From Mycobacterium deserti (lineage in GTDB: Bacteria > Actinomycetota > Actinomycetes > Mycobacteriales > Mycobacteriaceae), in assembly GCF_025345615.1 (NCBI RefSeq), contig NZ_JAODWD010000003.1, forward strand, positions 806,001-870,000: 64,000 nucleotides of DNA, read 5' to 3'. This document shows, one piece after another, positions 19,946 through 32,021 of the stretch. Both the position numbers and the translations under genes were made by a program. Below the pieces are notes generated by a model. That model saw only the letters and a list, made by a program, of their open reading frames with translations, was not told the origin of the DNA and searched no databases. The first letter of the stretch is position 1. Each line of letters starts with the position of its first letter.

Positions 19946-20311
19946 GTGGCTACCCGAGACATCACCGCTGAACTGTTCAACGAAACCATCAACGACAACG
20001 ACATCGTGCTGGTGGACTTCTGGGCGTCGTGGTGCGGTCCGTGTAAGGCCTTCGCACCTACCTTCGCCGCGTCGTCCGAGCAGCACCCCGACGTCGTGTA
20101 CGCCAAGGTCGACACCGAGGCCGAGCAGCAGCTCGCCGCCGCCGCCGACATCCGCTCCATTCCCACCTTGATGGCATTCAAGAAGGGGAAACTGGTGTTC
20201 AACCAGGCCGGCGCACTGCCGCCGGCGGCCCTGGAGGAGCTGGTGCAGAAGGTCAAGGAGTTCGACATCGACGCCGCGATCGCGGCACAGGACAACGGTC
20301 AGCCGGAGTGA
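19946..20311 (+). CDS. trxA: Thioredoxin
   Basis: A cytosolic dithiol oxidoreductase of 121 residues. The thioredoxin fold is intact: VLVDFWASWCGPCK contains the redox pair Cys30-Gly-Pro-Cys33, the buried Asp precedes it, and the cis-proline loop is SIPTLMAFKKG. It starts at GTG 19946 with AGGAAG just upstream. The position corresponds to Rv1470 in M. tuberculosis, the first syntenic gene after the island. No thioredoxin reductase follows, in contrast to M. tuberculosis where trxB1 (Rv1471) is next. It would therefore rely on a reductase encoded elsewhere. Confidence 0.92.
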   Translation: MATRDITAELFNETINDNDIVLVDFWASWCGPCKAFAPTFAASSEQHPDVVYAKVDTEAEQQLAAAADIRSIPTLMAFKKGKLVFNQAGALPPAALEELVQKVKEFDIDAAIAAQDNGQPE

Positions 20312-20325
20312 CGGCGCGCACGCGA

Positions 20326-20331
20326 TAGCGT
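20326..20331 (+). promoter_or_regulatory. -10 element, leaderless promoter of echA12
   Basis: TAGCGT ends 7 nt before GTG 20339, the spacing at which transcription would begin at or next to the start codon. It overlaps an earlier in-frame GTG (20330), so it argues for 20339 as the true start. Confidence 0.45.
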
Positions 20332-20338
20332 GCAGTTC

Positions 20339-21193
20339 GTGACGGAGCACTCGAACCTGGTTCTTGTTGATCGACCGCGACCCCACGTCGCCCTGGTGAC
20401 GCTGAACCGGCCCGAACGGATGAACTCCATGGCGTTCGACGTCATGGTTCCGCTCAAGCGGATCCTCGACGAGCTGACGTACGACAACGCGGTTCGCGTG
20501 ATCGTTCTCACAGGTGCGGGCCGGGGGTTCTCGTCGGGAGCCGATCACAAGTCGGCGGGTTCGGTGCCGCACATCGACGGCCTCACGCGCCCGACCTTCG
20601 CGCTCCGATCGATGCAGGTGCTCGACGATGTCATCCTCGCGCTGCGCAAGATGCATCAGCCCGTCATCGCCGCGGTCAACGGCGCGGCGATCGGGGGTGG
20701 GCTGTGTCTGGCGCTGGCCTGCGACATTCGGATCGCCGCTGATGGGGCCTATTTTCGCGCGGCGGGCATCAACAACGGCCTGACCGCGAGCGAGCTGGGC
20801 TTGTCCTACCTGCTGCCGCGCGCGATCGGGACGTCGCGGGCGTTCGAGCTGATGCTCACCGGCCGGGACGTGCACGCCGACGAGGCCGCGCGCATCGGCC
20901 TGGTGTCGACGACCGTTCCGGGCGACCGACTACTCGACACCTGCTATGAGATGGGCGAGCGCATCGCCTCGTTCTCCCGGCCGGGAATCGAGTTGACCAA
21001 GCGCACACTTTGGAGTGGACTGGACGCCGCTAGCCTGGAAGGGCATATGCAGGCCGAAGGCCTCGGACAACTCTTCGTCCGCCTGCTCACCGCAAATTTC
21101 GAAGAAGCGGTAGCGGCGCGCGCGGAGAAGCGGGCCCCGGTCTTCACCGACGAGCGCTCGCGCGAAAAATCGACGAGCACCGACGACAAGTAA
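20339..21193 (+). CDS. echA12: Enoyl-CoA hydratase/isomerase EchA12
   Basis: A crotonase-superfamily protein of about 284 residues. The opening VLVDRPRPHVALVTLNRPERMNS is characteristic. The oxyanion-hole segments GAGRGFSSGADHKSAG and NGAAIGGGLCLALACDIRIAA are present, followed by FRAAGINNGLTASELGLSYLLPR. It is very close to mycobacterial EchA12 (Rv1472) throughout. Many crotonase paralogues act in beta-oxidation; the physiological acyl-CoA is not known from sequence, and classical Glu/Glu catalysis is uncertain because the second site reads ASELGLSY. Start 20339 was chosen over 20330 because of the promoter spacing. An ABC-F gene follows after 24 bases. Confidence 0.9.
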   Translation: MTEHSNLVLVDRPRPHVALVTLNRPERMNSMAFDVMVPLKRILDELTYDNAVRVIVLTGAGRGFSSGADHKSAGSVPHIDGLTRPTFALRSMQVLDDVILALRKMHQPVIAAVNGAAIGGGLCLALACDIRIAADGAYFRAAGINNGLTASELGLSYLLPRAIGTSRAFELMLTGRDVHADEAARIGLVSTTVPGDRLLDTCYEMGERIASFSRPGIELTKRTLWSGLDAASLEGHMQAEGLGQLFVRLLTANFEEAVAARAEKRAPVFTDERSREKSTSTDDK

Positions 21194-21217
21194 CCCCGAC
21201 GCAGAAGGAGAAGCAGC

Positions 21218-22846
21218 GTGATCACCGCAACGGACCTCGAGGTCCGCGCCGGGGCGCGCACGCTGTTGTCCACGGACGGGACCGCCATGCGCGTGCAGCC
21301 GGGCGACCGCATCGGACTGGTCGGCCGCAACGGTGCGGGCAAGACCACCACCATGCGGATCCTGGCCGGCGAGGGCGAGCCCTACGCCGGAACCATCACT
21401 CGTACCGGTGAGATCGGTTACCTGCCACAGGATCCCAAAGAGGGTGACCTCGACGTGTTGGCCCGCGACCGGGTGCTCTCCGCCCGCGGCCTCGACACGT
21501 TGATGTCCGACCTGGAGAAGCAACAGGCGTTGATGGCCGAGGTGGCCGATGACACGGCCCGCGACAAGGCCGTGCGGCGCTACGGCCAACTCGAGGAACG
21601 GTTCGCCGCGCTCGGCGGGTACGCCGCCGAAAGCGAAGCCGGCCGGATCTGCGCGAGTCTCGGCCTGCCCGAACGGGTTCTGACCCAGCCCTTGCGCACG
21701 CTGTCGGGCGGTCAGCGCCGAAGGGTGGAGCTGGCCCGCATTTTGTTCGCCGCATCCGACACCGGCGCCGGGTCCGCGACGACGCTTTTGCTCGATGAGC
21801 CGACCAACCACCTCGACGCCGACTCGGTGGGGTGGCTGCGCGACTTCTTGCAGCAGCACACCGGCGGCCTGATCGTCATCAGCCACAACGTCGACCTGCT
21901 GGCCGATGTCGTCAACCGGGTGTGGTTCCTCGACGCGGTGCGCGGCGAGGTCGACGTCTACAACATGGGGTGGCAGAAGTACCTCGACGCCCGGGCGACC
22001 GACGAACAACGCCGCCGCCGCGAGCGCGCCAATGCCGAGCGCAAGGCGACCGCGCTGCGTACCCAGGCCGCCAAGATGGGCGCCAAGGCCACCAAAGCCG
22101 TTGCCGCACAGAATATGCTGCGCCGTGCCGACCGGATGATGGCCGCGCTCGACGAGGAACGGGTTGCTGACAAGGTGGCCAGGATCAAGTTCCCGACACC
22201 TGCGCCGTGCGGGCGCACACCGCTGGTGGCCAAGGGGCTGACGAAGAACTACGGCTCGCTCGAGGTCTTCACCGGGGTCGACCTCGCGATCGACCGCGGC
22301 TCGCGCGTGGTGATCCTCGGGCTCAACGGCGCGGGTAAGACGACACTGTTGCGGCTGCTGGCCGGTACCGAGAAACCCGATGCCGGCGCGCTCGAACCCG
22401 GCCACGGCCTCAAGGTCGGTTATTTCGCGCAGGAGCACGACACGCTGGACAACCTCGCGACGGTCTGGGAGAACATCCGACACGCCGCACCCGACACCGG
22501 CGAGCAGGATCTGCGGGGACTGTTGGGCGCGTTCATGTTCAGCGGCGCGCAGCTCGAGCAGCCGGCGGGGACGCTGTCCGGCGGCGAGAAGACCCGCCTG
22601 GCGCTGGCCGGCCTCGTCGCGTCCACGGCCAACGTGCTGCTGCTCGACGAGCCGACCAACAACCTCGACCCCGCGTCGCGTGAGCAGGTACTCGACGCCC
22701 TGCGCAGTTATGTCGGCGCGGTGGTGCTGGTGACGCACGACCCCGGCGCGGCAGAGGCATTGAATCCACAGCGCGTGGTGCTCCTGCCCGACGGCACCGA
22801 GGACTTCTGGTCCGACGACTACCGCGACCTCATCGAACTCGCGTAA
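21218..22846 (+). CDS. ABC-F family ATPase
   Basis: A 542-residue soluble protein with two ABC ATPase domains and no membrane part. First domain: Walker A GRNGAGKTT, signature LSGGQRRRVE, Walker B LLLDEPTNHLD. Second domain: GLNGAGKTT, LSGGEKTR, LLLDEPTNNLD. Between them is a charged linker rich in Arg/Lys (ATDEQRRRRERANAERKATALRTQ), the P-site tRNA interaction motif region of ABC-F translation factors. Members act on the ribosome, some giving macrolide or lincosamide tolerance; the older label 'macrolide transporter' is misleading. GTG start with AGAAGGAG upstream. It corresponds to Rv1473. Confidence 0.92.
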   Translation: MITATDLEVRAGARTLLSTDGTAMRVQPGDRIGLVGRNGAGKTTTMRILAGEGEPYAGTITRTGEIGYLPQDPKEGDLDVLARDRVLSARGLDTLMSDLEKQQALMAEVADDTARDKAVRRYGQLEERFAALGGYAAESEAGRICASLGLPERVLTQPLRTLSGGQRRRVELARILFAASDTGAGSATTLLLDEPTNHLDADSVGWLRDFLQQHTGGLIVISHNVDLLADVVNRVWFLDAVRGEVDVYNMGWQKYLDARATDEQRRRRERANAERKATALRTQAAKMGAKATKAVAAQNMLRRADRMMAALDEERVADKVARIKFPTPAPCGRTPLVAKGLTKNYGSLEVFTGVDLAIDRGSRVVILGLNGAGKTTLLRLLAGTEKPDAGALEPGHGLKVGYFAQEHDTLDNLATVWENIRHAAPDTGEQDLRGLLGAFMFSGAQLEQPAGTLSGGEKTRLALAGLVASTANVLLLDEPTNNLDPASREQVLDALRSYVGAVVLVTHDPGAAEALNPQRVVLLPDGTEDFWSDDYRDLIELA

Positions 22847-22946
22847 TCCCGAAAACGAACCGTTTAACGAAATCGGTGCGCCAGGGTGTAGGCCATTCTT
22901 ACGCTGGGTATGTGTCGGGGCATCGCGAGAGCGGGGAGGTGTGCCG

Positions 22947-23141
22947 ATGAACAAGACAGACAAGTCAAGGGACGATCTGCTGACGGAGTTGCGCAGCGCT
23001 TACGAGGGGGGCGCGAGCATCCGGACGCTGGTGGCGTCAACGGGTCGCTCGTACGGCTCGATTCACAGCATGCTGCGTGAGTCGGGTACGACGATGCGCA
23101 GCCGGGGTGGTCCCAACCACCGCAGCAGGCGCGCAAGCTGA
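22947..23141 (+). CDS. Small helix-turn-helix protein (Rv1473A type)
   Basis: A 64-residue basic protein with a helix-turn-helix: DLLTELRSAYEGGASIRTLVASTGRSYGSIHSMLRESG, ending in an Arg-rich tail (TTMRSRGGPNHRSRRAS). GGGGAGG lies 7 nt before ATG 22947, so this start is preferred over the GTG six bases earlier. It is probably a DNA-binding regulator or nucleoid-type protein; its target is unknown. Its stop is adjacent to the end of the convergent acnR gene with no gap. The arrangement is as in M. tuberculosis (Rv1473A next to Rv1474c). Confidence 0.82.
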   Translation: MNKTDKSRDDLLTELRSAYEGGASIRTLVASTGRSYGSIHSMLRESGTTMRSRGGPNHRSRRAS

Positions 23142-23753
23142 TCAGTGCTGCGGCGAGGGAGTTTCTCGCGACCGCAGGGGCTCGTCTGCGCCTCGCGTCC
23201 GCAGTGAAGCTTCGACCAGGTCCAGTACGGCACTGAGCTTTTCGGGATCGTCTCCCGATGCGAGTCGCGCTACCAAGCCGTCGAGCACCAGGTCGAGGTA
23301 GGTCTGCAGGACAGCGCTGGGCACGTCGTCGCGCAGCCTGCCGGCCTGCTTCTGTCTGCGCAGGCGTGCCGTCGTGGCCGCCGACAGTTCTGCGGAGCGC
23401 TCCGACCAGCCACGGTGAAACGCCGGATCGTTGCGCAGCTTGCGCGCGATCTCCAAGCGGGTCGCCAACCAGTCGAACTGATCGGGTGCGGCCAGCATGT
23501 CCCGCATCACCTGGACCAGACCTTCGCGTGCGGCGACGTCGGCCATGCGTTCGGCGTCCTCGCGCGCCAGCTCGAAGAACAGTGTGTCCTTGTCGCGGAA
23601 ATGGTGGAAGATGGCGCCGCGCGACAGCCCGATCGTCTGCTCGAGCCGTCGCACGGTCGCCTCGTTGTAGCCGTACTCCGCGAAGCACCGCCGGGCGCCG
23701 TCGAGAATCTGCCGACGACGCGCCGCCAGATGGTCGTCGGTCACCCGGGGCAC
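23142..23753 (-). CDS. acnR: TetR-family regulator, aconitase repressor AcnR
   Basis: A 203-residue TetR-type repressor. The N-terminal HTH reads RRRQILDGARRCFAEYGYNEATVRRLEQTIGLSRGAIFHHFRDKDTLFFEL, with a helical ligand-binding domain after it. The GTG start lies 2 bases after the acn stop, so it is co-transcribed with aconitase. The orthologous arrangement in Corynebacterium and mycobacteria gives AcnR, which represses acn. Autoregulation of the acn-acnR operon is likely by analogy, with citrate/Mg as effector in corynebacteria. No operator was located with confidence upstream of acn. Confidence 0.88.
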   Translation of the reverse strand: MPRVTDDHLAARRRQILDGARRCFAEYGYNEATVRRLEQTIGLSRGAIFHHFRDKDTLFFELAREDAERMADVAAREGLVQVMRDMLAAPDQFDWLATRLEIARKLRNDPAFHRGWSERSAELSAATTARLRRQKQAGRLRDDVPSAVLQTYLDLVLDGLVARLASGDDPEKLSAVLDLVEASLRTRGADEPLRSRETPSPQH

Positions 23754-23755
23754 GG

Positions 23756-26590
<2,835 letters not shown>

Positions 26591-26738
26591 CTAGACATCG
26601 CCGCGACGGGCTGTGTCGGCGGCGCTCACAATCCTAACAGTACGCTTGTCCTGCAAAGAACTCAGGGCTGTTTTCAGTCTCGTCCCTCACAGGTCGTGCT
26701 GCCACCTGGTTACCCACTCAATGCAGTACCGTGCCGGT

Positions 26739-27302
26739 GTGACCGGACCGCACCTGCTCCCGTTCCCGCCTGCCTACATTCCGCCCGACATCTGTGGTCC
26801 TGTCGGGCAGGATCCCGCGACGACGCCGGTCGACGTGTGCGTTGACATGGTGCGCGCCGACGTCGCCGACGATGGGGTCAGCGCCGCGCCAACCCCCGAG
26901 AACGAGGGTCTGGCGGCGGTCGTGGCGGACGCGAAGCAGCAGGGCATCGACCTCAAGGTTGTCGTGGTCGGGGAGAACCCGGCGATCGATACGCCGCTGC
27001 GGGATATCGCCACCGAGATCGGCGAGGCGTTTCCGGATTCGACGGTGTTGGTGCTGAGCCCATCGGAGTCCGGCACCTACAGCGCGACCTACGACCGGGC
27101 GACGCTGGAGGCCGGCCAGGACGTCGCCGAGGGGCGCGGTCCGGTGCAAGGGACGAAGAATTTCGTCAGCCAACTGACCACTCCGGATTTCCCGTGGACC
27201 GCATTCACGATCGTGCTCGTATTGGGCGTCGCGGCCGCCGTCGTCGTTACCCGCGCGCTACAAGTGCGTAGTAGGCGCGCGCTATCTCGAGAGCCGTCGT
27301 AA
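26739..27302 (+). CDS. Membrane-anchored conserved protein (Rv1476 type)
   Basis: A 187-residue protein, orthologous by position and length to Rv1476. The exposed domain begins VTGPHLLPFPPAYIPPDICG and has an alpha/beta pattern (DLKVVVVGENPAIDTPLRDIATEIGEAFPDSTVLVLSPS). A single C-terminal helix (PWTAFTIVLVLGVAAAVVVTRAL) followed by Arg residues anchors it with the tail inside. GTG 26739 is favoured over ATG 26721 because a -10-like TACCGT (26727-26732) would overlap the latter and gives leaderless spacing to the former. It lies just before ripA but has no shared operon spacing. Function unknown; a role with the cell-wall hydrolases is only suggested by its position. Confidence 0.75.
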   Translation: MTGPHLLPFPPAYIPPDICGPVGQDPATTPVDVCVDMVRADVADDGVSAAPTPENEGLAAVVADAKQQGIDLKVVVVGENPAIDTPLRDIATEIGEAFPDSTVLVLSPSESGTYSATYDRATLEAGQDVAEGRGPVQGTKNFVSQLTTPDFPWTAFTIVLVLGVAAAVVVTRALQVRSRRALSREPS

Positions 27303-27346
27303 AGGGTGCGCCAGCAGGCGTTTCAGAAGTAATTCGCGCATATTGC

Positions 27347-27434
27347 GCAATTACGAAAGTCACAGCGCGATAACGCTATTCGCAATTACACTGCTGTAAT
27401 TTGTGACTAAAGTTTCTTTAGCGTCAGATGTGAC
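27347..27434 (+). promoter_or_regulatory. ripA upstream region with GTCACA/TGTGAC and CGCAATTAC repeats
   Basis: The 245-nt gap before ripA is unusually AT-rich for this genome. It holds GTCACA (27360-27365) and its inverse TGTGAC at 27403-27408 and 27429-27434. It also holds a direct repeat CGCAATTAC at 27347-27355 and 27382-27390. GTCACA-type half sites are the known core of MtrA response-regulator boxes, and ripA is an established MtrA target in M. tuberculosis; TGTGA/TCACA are also CRP-like half sites. The assignment to a regulator is an inference. Confidence 0.45.
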
Positions 27435-27547
27435 GTACGGTGCAATCGGCGCCTGATGTTGTAGTTGTGCTTCTTGGGACTTCTGCGCACTCGCGCTGAC
27501 CAATCTGCTGGCACGTTCGCGTTTGAGCCCGAGGAGACCTGAGTCGA

Positions 27548-29032
27548 ATGAGACGCACCCTTGGCGCCTTGCGGACGCGAGGAGCCATAAAGCCATGGCG
27601 GACGCGAGGAGACATAAAGCCATGGCGGACGCGAGGAGCAGTAAAGCCGTCACGGCTGTGCGGGCGTCTGGGCGCGGCTTTGCTGGCGGTCGGTGTACTG
27701 GCCGCGACACCGGGACTGGCCACGGCTCAACCTGGAAGTCCTGACAGCCTGGCCTCGCTCGTTGCCGCTGTCGCCGATGCGGACCAGAAACTGCACGACC
27801 TCGGCGCGGCGATTCAGGCCAAACAGGAAAGCGTCAACAAGGCGATCCTCGACGTGCAGACGGCGCGGGACAACGCTGCGGCCGCGCAGCGCGAGGTCGA
27901 GGCCAGCGGTCAGCGGGTCGCGGAGGCCAACACAGCGATCACGGCCGCGCAGCAGCGATTCGACTCCTTCGCCGCCGCCACGTACGTCAATGGCCCGTCG
28001 GATTCCTACCTGACCGCCGCCGACCCCGACGACATCCTCAACACCGCCGCGGCCGGGCAGACGCTGTCGGTCAGCGCGCAGCAGGTGATGGACGATCTGC
28101 AGCGCGCGCGCACCGAACAGGTGAACCGGGACTCGGCGGCGCGGCTGGCCAAGCAGAACGCCGATCGGGCGGTCGCCGACGCCGAAGCGAGCCAGCAGAC
28201 CGCGGTCTCGGCATTGGCCGAGGCGCAACAGACGTTCGGCGCCCAGCAGGCCCAATTGGACAAGCTGGCCGCCGAACGCGCCTCTGCGCAAGCCAAACTC
28301 GAGCAGGCGCGGCCCACCGTGAAATCTGCGGCGACCAACCCCGCGGCGGCACAGCCCGTGGCGGCCGAGACGGGCGACAACTGGGATCGTGCGCCCAAGC
28401 GCGCGTCGCCGGCGACCGGCAACTGGGCCACCGGATGGGACCCGACGCTGCCCGCTATTCCGAGCGCGTTCGTCAGCGGCGATCCGATCGCGATCATCAA
28501 CACCGTGCTGGGCATGATGTCCACCTCGGCGCAGGTGACCCAGGACATGGGCCGTAATTTCGCGCGGAAGCTGGGCCTGCTGCCGACCCCCAGCGGCTAC
28601 ACCAACGGCGCGATTCCGCGCGTCTACGGCAGGCAGGCCACCGAGTACGTGATCCGTCGCGCGATGTCACAGATGGGTGTGCCCTACTCGTGGGGCGGCG
28701 GCAACGCCGCCGGGCCCAGCCGCGGAATCGACTCCGGCGCAGGCACTGTCGGTTTCGACTGCTCCGGGCTGATGCTTTACGCGTTCGCGGGCGTCGGCAT
28801 CAAGCTCGACCACTACTCGGGTTCGCAGTACGACGCCGGTCGCAAGATCCCGTCGTCGCAGATGCGCCGCGGCGACATGCTCTTCTGGGGTCCCAACGCC
28901 AGCCAGCACGTCGCGCTGTACCTCGGCGACGGGCAGATGCTCGAGGCGCCCTACACGGGCTCGCATGTGAAGGTCTCGCCTGTGCGCACCAGTGGCATGA
29001 CCCCGTATGCAACGCGACTCATCGAATGGTGA
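27548..29032 (+). CDS. ripA: RipA, NlpC/P60 peptidoglycan endopeptidase
   Basis: A secreted D,L-endopeptidase that cuts peptidoglycan stem peptides for daughter-cell separation; in M. tuberculosis it works with RpfB and is held as a zymogen. Product 494 residues. N-terminus: a basic repeat region (see the 27-bp repeat), then a signal peptide core RLGAALLAVGVLAATPGLATAQ. A long coiled-coil inhibitory region (about 70-265) follows, then a linker and the C-terminal NlpC/P60 domain. The catalytic triad is Cys405 (FDCSG), His454 (SQHVALY) and Glu466 (QMLEAP), with the same spacing as Cys383/His432/Glu444 of RipA. ATG 27548 has GAGGAG upstream. ripB overlaps the 3' end. Confidence 0.93.
   Translation: MRRTLGALRTRGAIKPWRTRGDIKPWRTRGAVKPSRLCGRLGAALLAVGVLAATPGLATAQPGSPDSLASLVAAVADADQKLHDLGAAIQAKQESVNKAILDVQTARDNAAAAQREVEASGQRVAEANTAITAAQQRFDSFAAATYVNGPSDSYLTAADPDDILNTAAAGQTLSVSAQQVMDDLQRARTEQVNRDSAARLAKQNADRAVADAEASQQTAVSALAEAQQTFGAQQAQLDKLAAERASAQAKLEQARPTVKSAATNPAAAQPVAAETGDNWDRAPKRASPATGNWATGWDPTLPAIPSAFVSGDPIAIINTVLGMMSTSAQVTQDMGRNFARKLGLLPTPSGYTNGAIPRVYGRQATEYVIRRAMSQMGVPYSWGGGNAAGPSRGIDSGAGTVGFDCSGLMLYAFAGVGIKLDHYSGSQYDAGRKIPSSQMRRGDMLFWGPNASQHVALYLGDGQMLEAPYTGSHVKVSPVRTSGMTPYATRLIEW
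27571..27651 (+). repeat. Three 27-bp tandem repeats at the ripA 5' end
   Basis: Copies begin at 27571, 27598 and 27625. Each contains GCGGACGCGAGGAG and then a TAAAGCC stretch, and each encodes R-T-R-G-x-I/V-K-P-W/S in the ripA frame. The unit is a multiple of three, so copy number can change without breaking the frame. It lies upstream of the hydrophobic signal core and lengthens the basic n-region. In the first two copies GAGGAG is followed 10 nt later by an ATG in another frame. Confidence 0.9.
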
Positions 29033-29751
29033 CGAAAAGGAATACTTTGCGGTCCAGGCTCTTTCGGCTCCTGTCCGGCTCCATTGTCTCGGCGGCGGCG
29101 CTTGCCGTCGTTGTCGGCTTGTCCACCCCGGCCACGGCCGCACCCGACGACGGTCAGTGGGATCCGACACTGCCCAAACTGATCAGTTCGGGTGCGCCGG
29201 GTGATCCACTCGCGGTGGCCAACGCGTCACTGGCGGCCACCGCGCAGGCCACTGAGATCACGATGGATCTCGGCCGGAAGTTTCTCAGCGGCCTCGGCTT
29301 CGGCCCCGCGCCGACGGTCGCCAGCGTGGCTCCGGGTCGGGTCCGCGGACCCCAGGCCATCGAGTACGTGATCCGTCGCGGCGCGACGCAGATGGGTGTG
29401 CCGTACTCATGGGGCGGCGGCAAGCCCAACGGACCCAGCCGCGGCGTCGATTCCGGGGCCAACATCGTCGGATTCGACTGCTCGGGGTTCACCCAGTTCT
29501 CGTTCGCCGGCGTCGGCGTGCTCATCCCGAAGTACTCCGGCGATCAGTACGACACCGGGCGCAAGGTTCCGGTAGCGCAAGCCAAGCGCGGCGACTTGTT
29601 GTTCTGGGGGCCCGGCGGCAGCCAGCACGTGGCGCTGTATCTCGGCGGCGGCCAGATGATCGAGGCCTCCGGCAGCGCGGACAAGGTCACCGTCAGCCCG
29701 GTGCGGCGCGGCGGCCTGCAGCCCTATGCGGCGCGGATCATCGAATCCTGA
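29026..29751 (+). CDS. ripB: RipB, NlpC/P60 peptidoglycan endopeptidase
   Basis: A 241-residue secreted hydrolase, paralogous to the RipA catalytic part and lacking the coiled-coil region. The signal peptide ends at about PATAAPDDG. The NlpC/P60 domain has Cys152 (FDCSGF), His201 (SQHVALY) and Glu213 (QMIEAS). ATG 29026 overlaps the end of ripA (ATGGTGA), so it is translationally coupled; GTG 29029 is the alternative start. The length equals M. tuberculosis RipB (Rv1478). Without the inhibitory helix it is expected to be active once exported. Confidence 0.92.
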   Translation: MVTKRNTLRSRLFRLLSGSIVSAAALAVVVGLSTPATAAPDDGQWDPTLPKLISSGAPGDPLAVANASLAATAQATEITMDLGRKFLSGLGFGPAPTVASVAPGRVRGPQAIEYVIRRGATQMGVPYSWGGGKPNGPSRGVDSGANIVGFDCSGFTQFSFAGVGVLIPKYSGDQYDTGRKVPVAQAKRGDLLFWGPGGSQHVALYLGGGQMIEASGSADKVTVSPVRRGGLQPYAARIIES

Positions 29752-29900
29752 GCAGCACCTGAGCGAATCGGCCAACGGTGCGGGCAACGTCGACGGATTC
29801 CGAACTGCCTGGAATAGTTGACCAGAAGCGTGCGGTCAAGACTGGCCAACGTGGCTCGGACCAGCGAGCTGACCAGCGAGTCGATGTGGAAGGAACGTTG

Positions 29901-31045
<1,145 letters not shown>

Positions 31046-31049
<4 letters not shown>

Positions 31050-31990
31050 CCAGCTCCCGACGTAGGGTCGACCTGCCGTCGCTGAAGCGCGGGGAGATCC
31101 GCGACCCTGCGCTGTCGGCTGCGCTGCGCAAGCTCGAGTTGACCGTGCGCCGCAAGCTCGACGGCGTGCTGCACGGCGATCATCTCGGTCTGCTTCCCGG
31201 CCCGGGCTCCGAGCCGGGCGAATCGCGGATGTACCAGCCGGGCGACGATGTGCGACGGATGGACTGGTCGGTGACCGCGCGCACCACCCATCCGCACGTG
31301 CGTCAGATGATCGCCGACCGTGAGTTGGAGACCTGGCTGGTCGTCGATGTCTCCGCCAGTCTGGATTTCGGCACCGTCGAGTGCGAGAAGCGCGACCTCG
31401 CAGTGGCCGCGGCTGCCGCGATCGCGTTCCTCAACAGCGGCGGCGGAAACCGGCTGGGCGCCATCATTTCCAACGGCGACGCCACGCGGCGGGTCCCTGC
31501 GTTGTCGGGGCGCATGCACGAGCAGGAACTGCTCCGCGCCATCGCCACCACCCCCAAGGCGCCGCCCGGAGTTCGTGGCGACCTCGCCGCCGCGATCGAC
31601 GCGCTGCGCAGGCCCGAGCGGCGGCGAGGTATGGCGGTCATCATCAGTGACTTCCTCGGCCCCATCGACTGGATGCGTCCGTTGCGGGCCATCGGCGCAC
31701 GGCATGAGGTGCTGGGCATCGAGGTGCTCGATCCCCGCGACGTCGAGCTGCCGCCGGTCGGCGACGTGATACTGCAGGACGCCGAGACTGGCCGGGTCCG
31801 CGAATTCACCATCGACGAGCAGTTGCGTGACGACTTCGCCAAGGCTGCGGCGGCGCATCGGGCCGAGGTCGCGCGGACACTGCGTCGATGCGGCGCCCCG
31901 CTACTCTCGCTGCGCACCGACCGCGACTGGATTGCCGACGTGGTCCGGTTCGTCGCGACCCGACGGCTGGCGTTGGCCGGTCGCGCTTGA
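31046..31990 (+). CDS. DUF58-family protein (MoxR partner)
   Basis: A 314-residue protein. The DUF58 hallmark GESRMYQPGDDVRRMDWSVTARTTHPHVRQ lies near residue 60, followed by a VWA-like fold with the metal-site start WLVVDVSASLDFGT. It overlaps moxR1 by 4 bases and is followed by the VWA genes. In the Bat/MoxR systems of other bacteria this component is proposed to assemble with the VWA membrane proteins. No transmembrane segment is evident here, so it is probably cytosolic or peripheral. It corresponds to Rv1480. Confidence 0.88.
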
Positions 31991-32021
31991 GAGCTTTTGA
32001 CCTCGAAATGTTAGAGCGCAC

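Noticed and set aside
20930..22963. 677-codon antisense frame across echA12 and the ABC-F gene
   Set aside because: Shadow frame; the plus-strand genes have intact motifs and starts with ribosome binding sites.
27571..27651. 27-bp repeats as a CRISPR-like or transposon-end structure
   Set aside because: The units abut without spacers and keep the ripA reading frame, so they are a coding tandem repeat.
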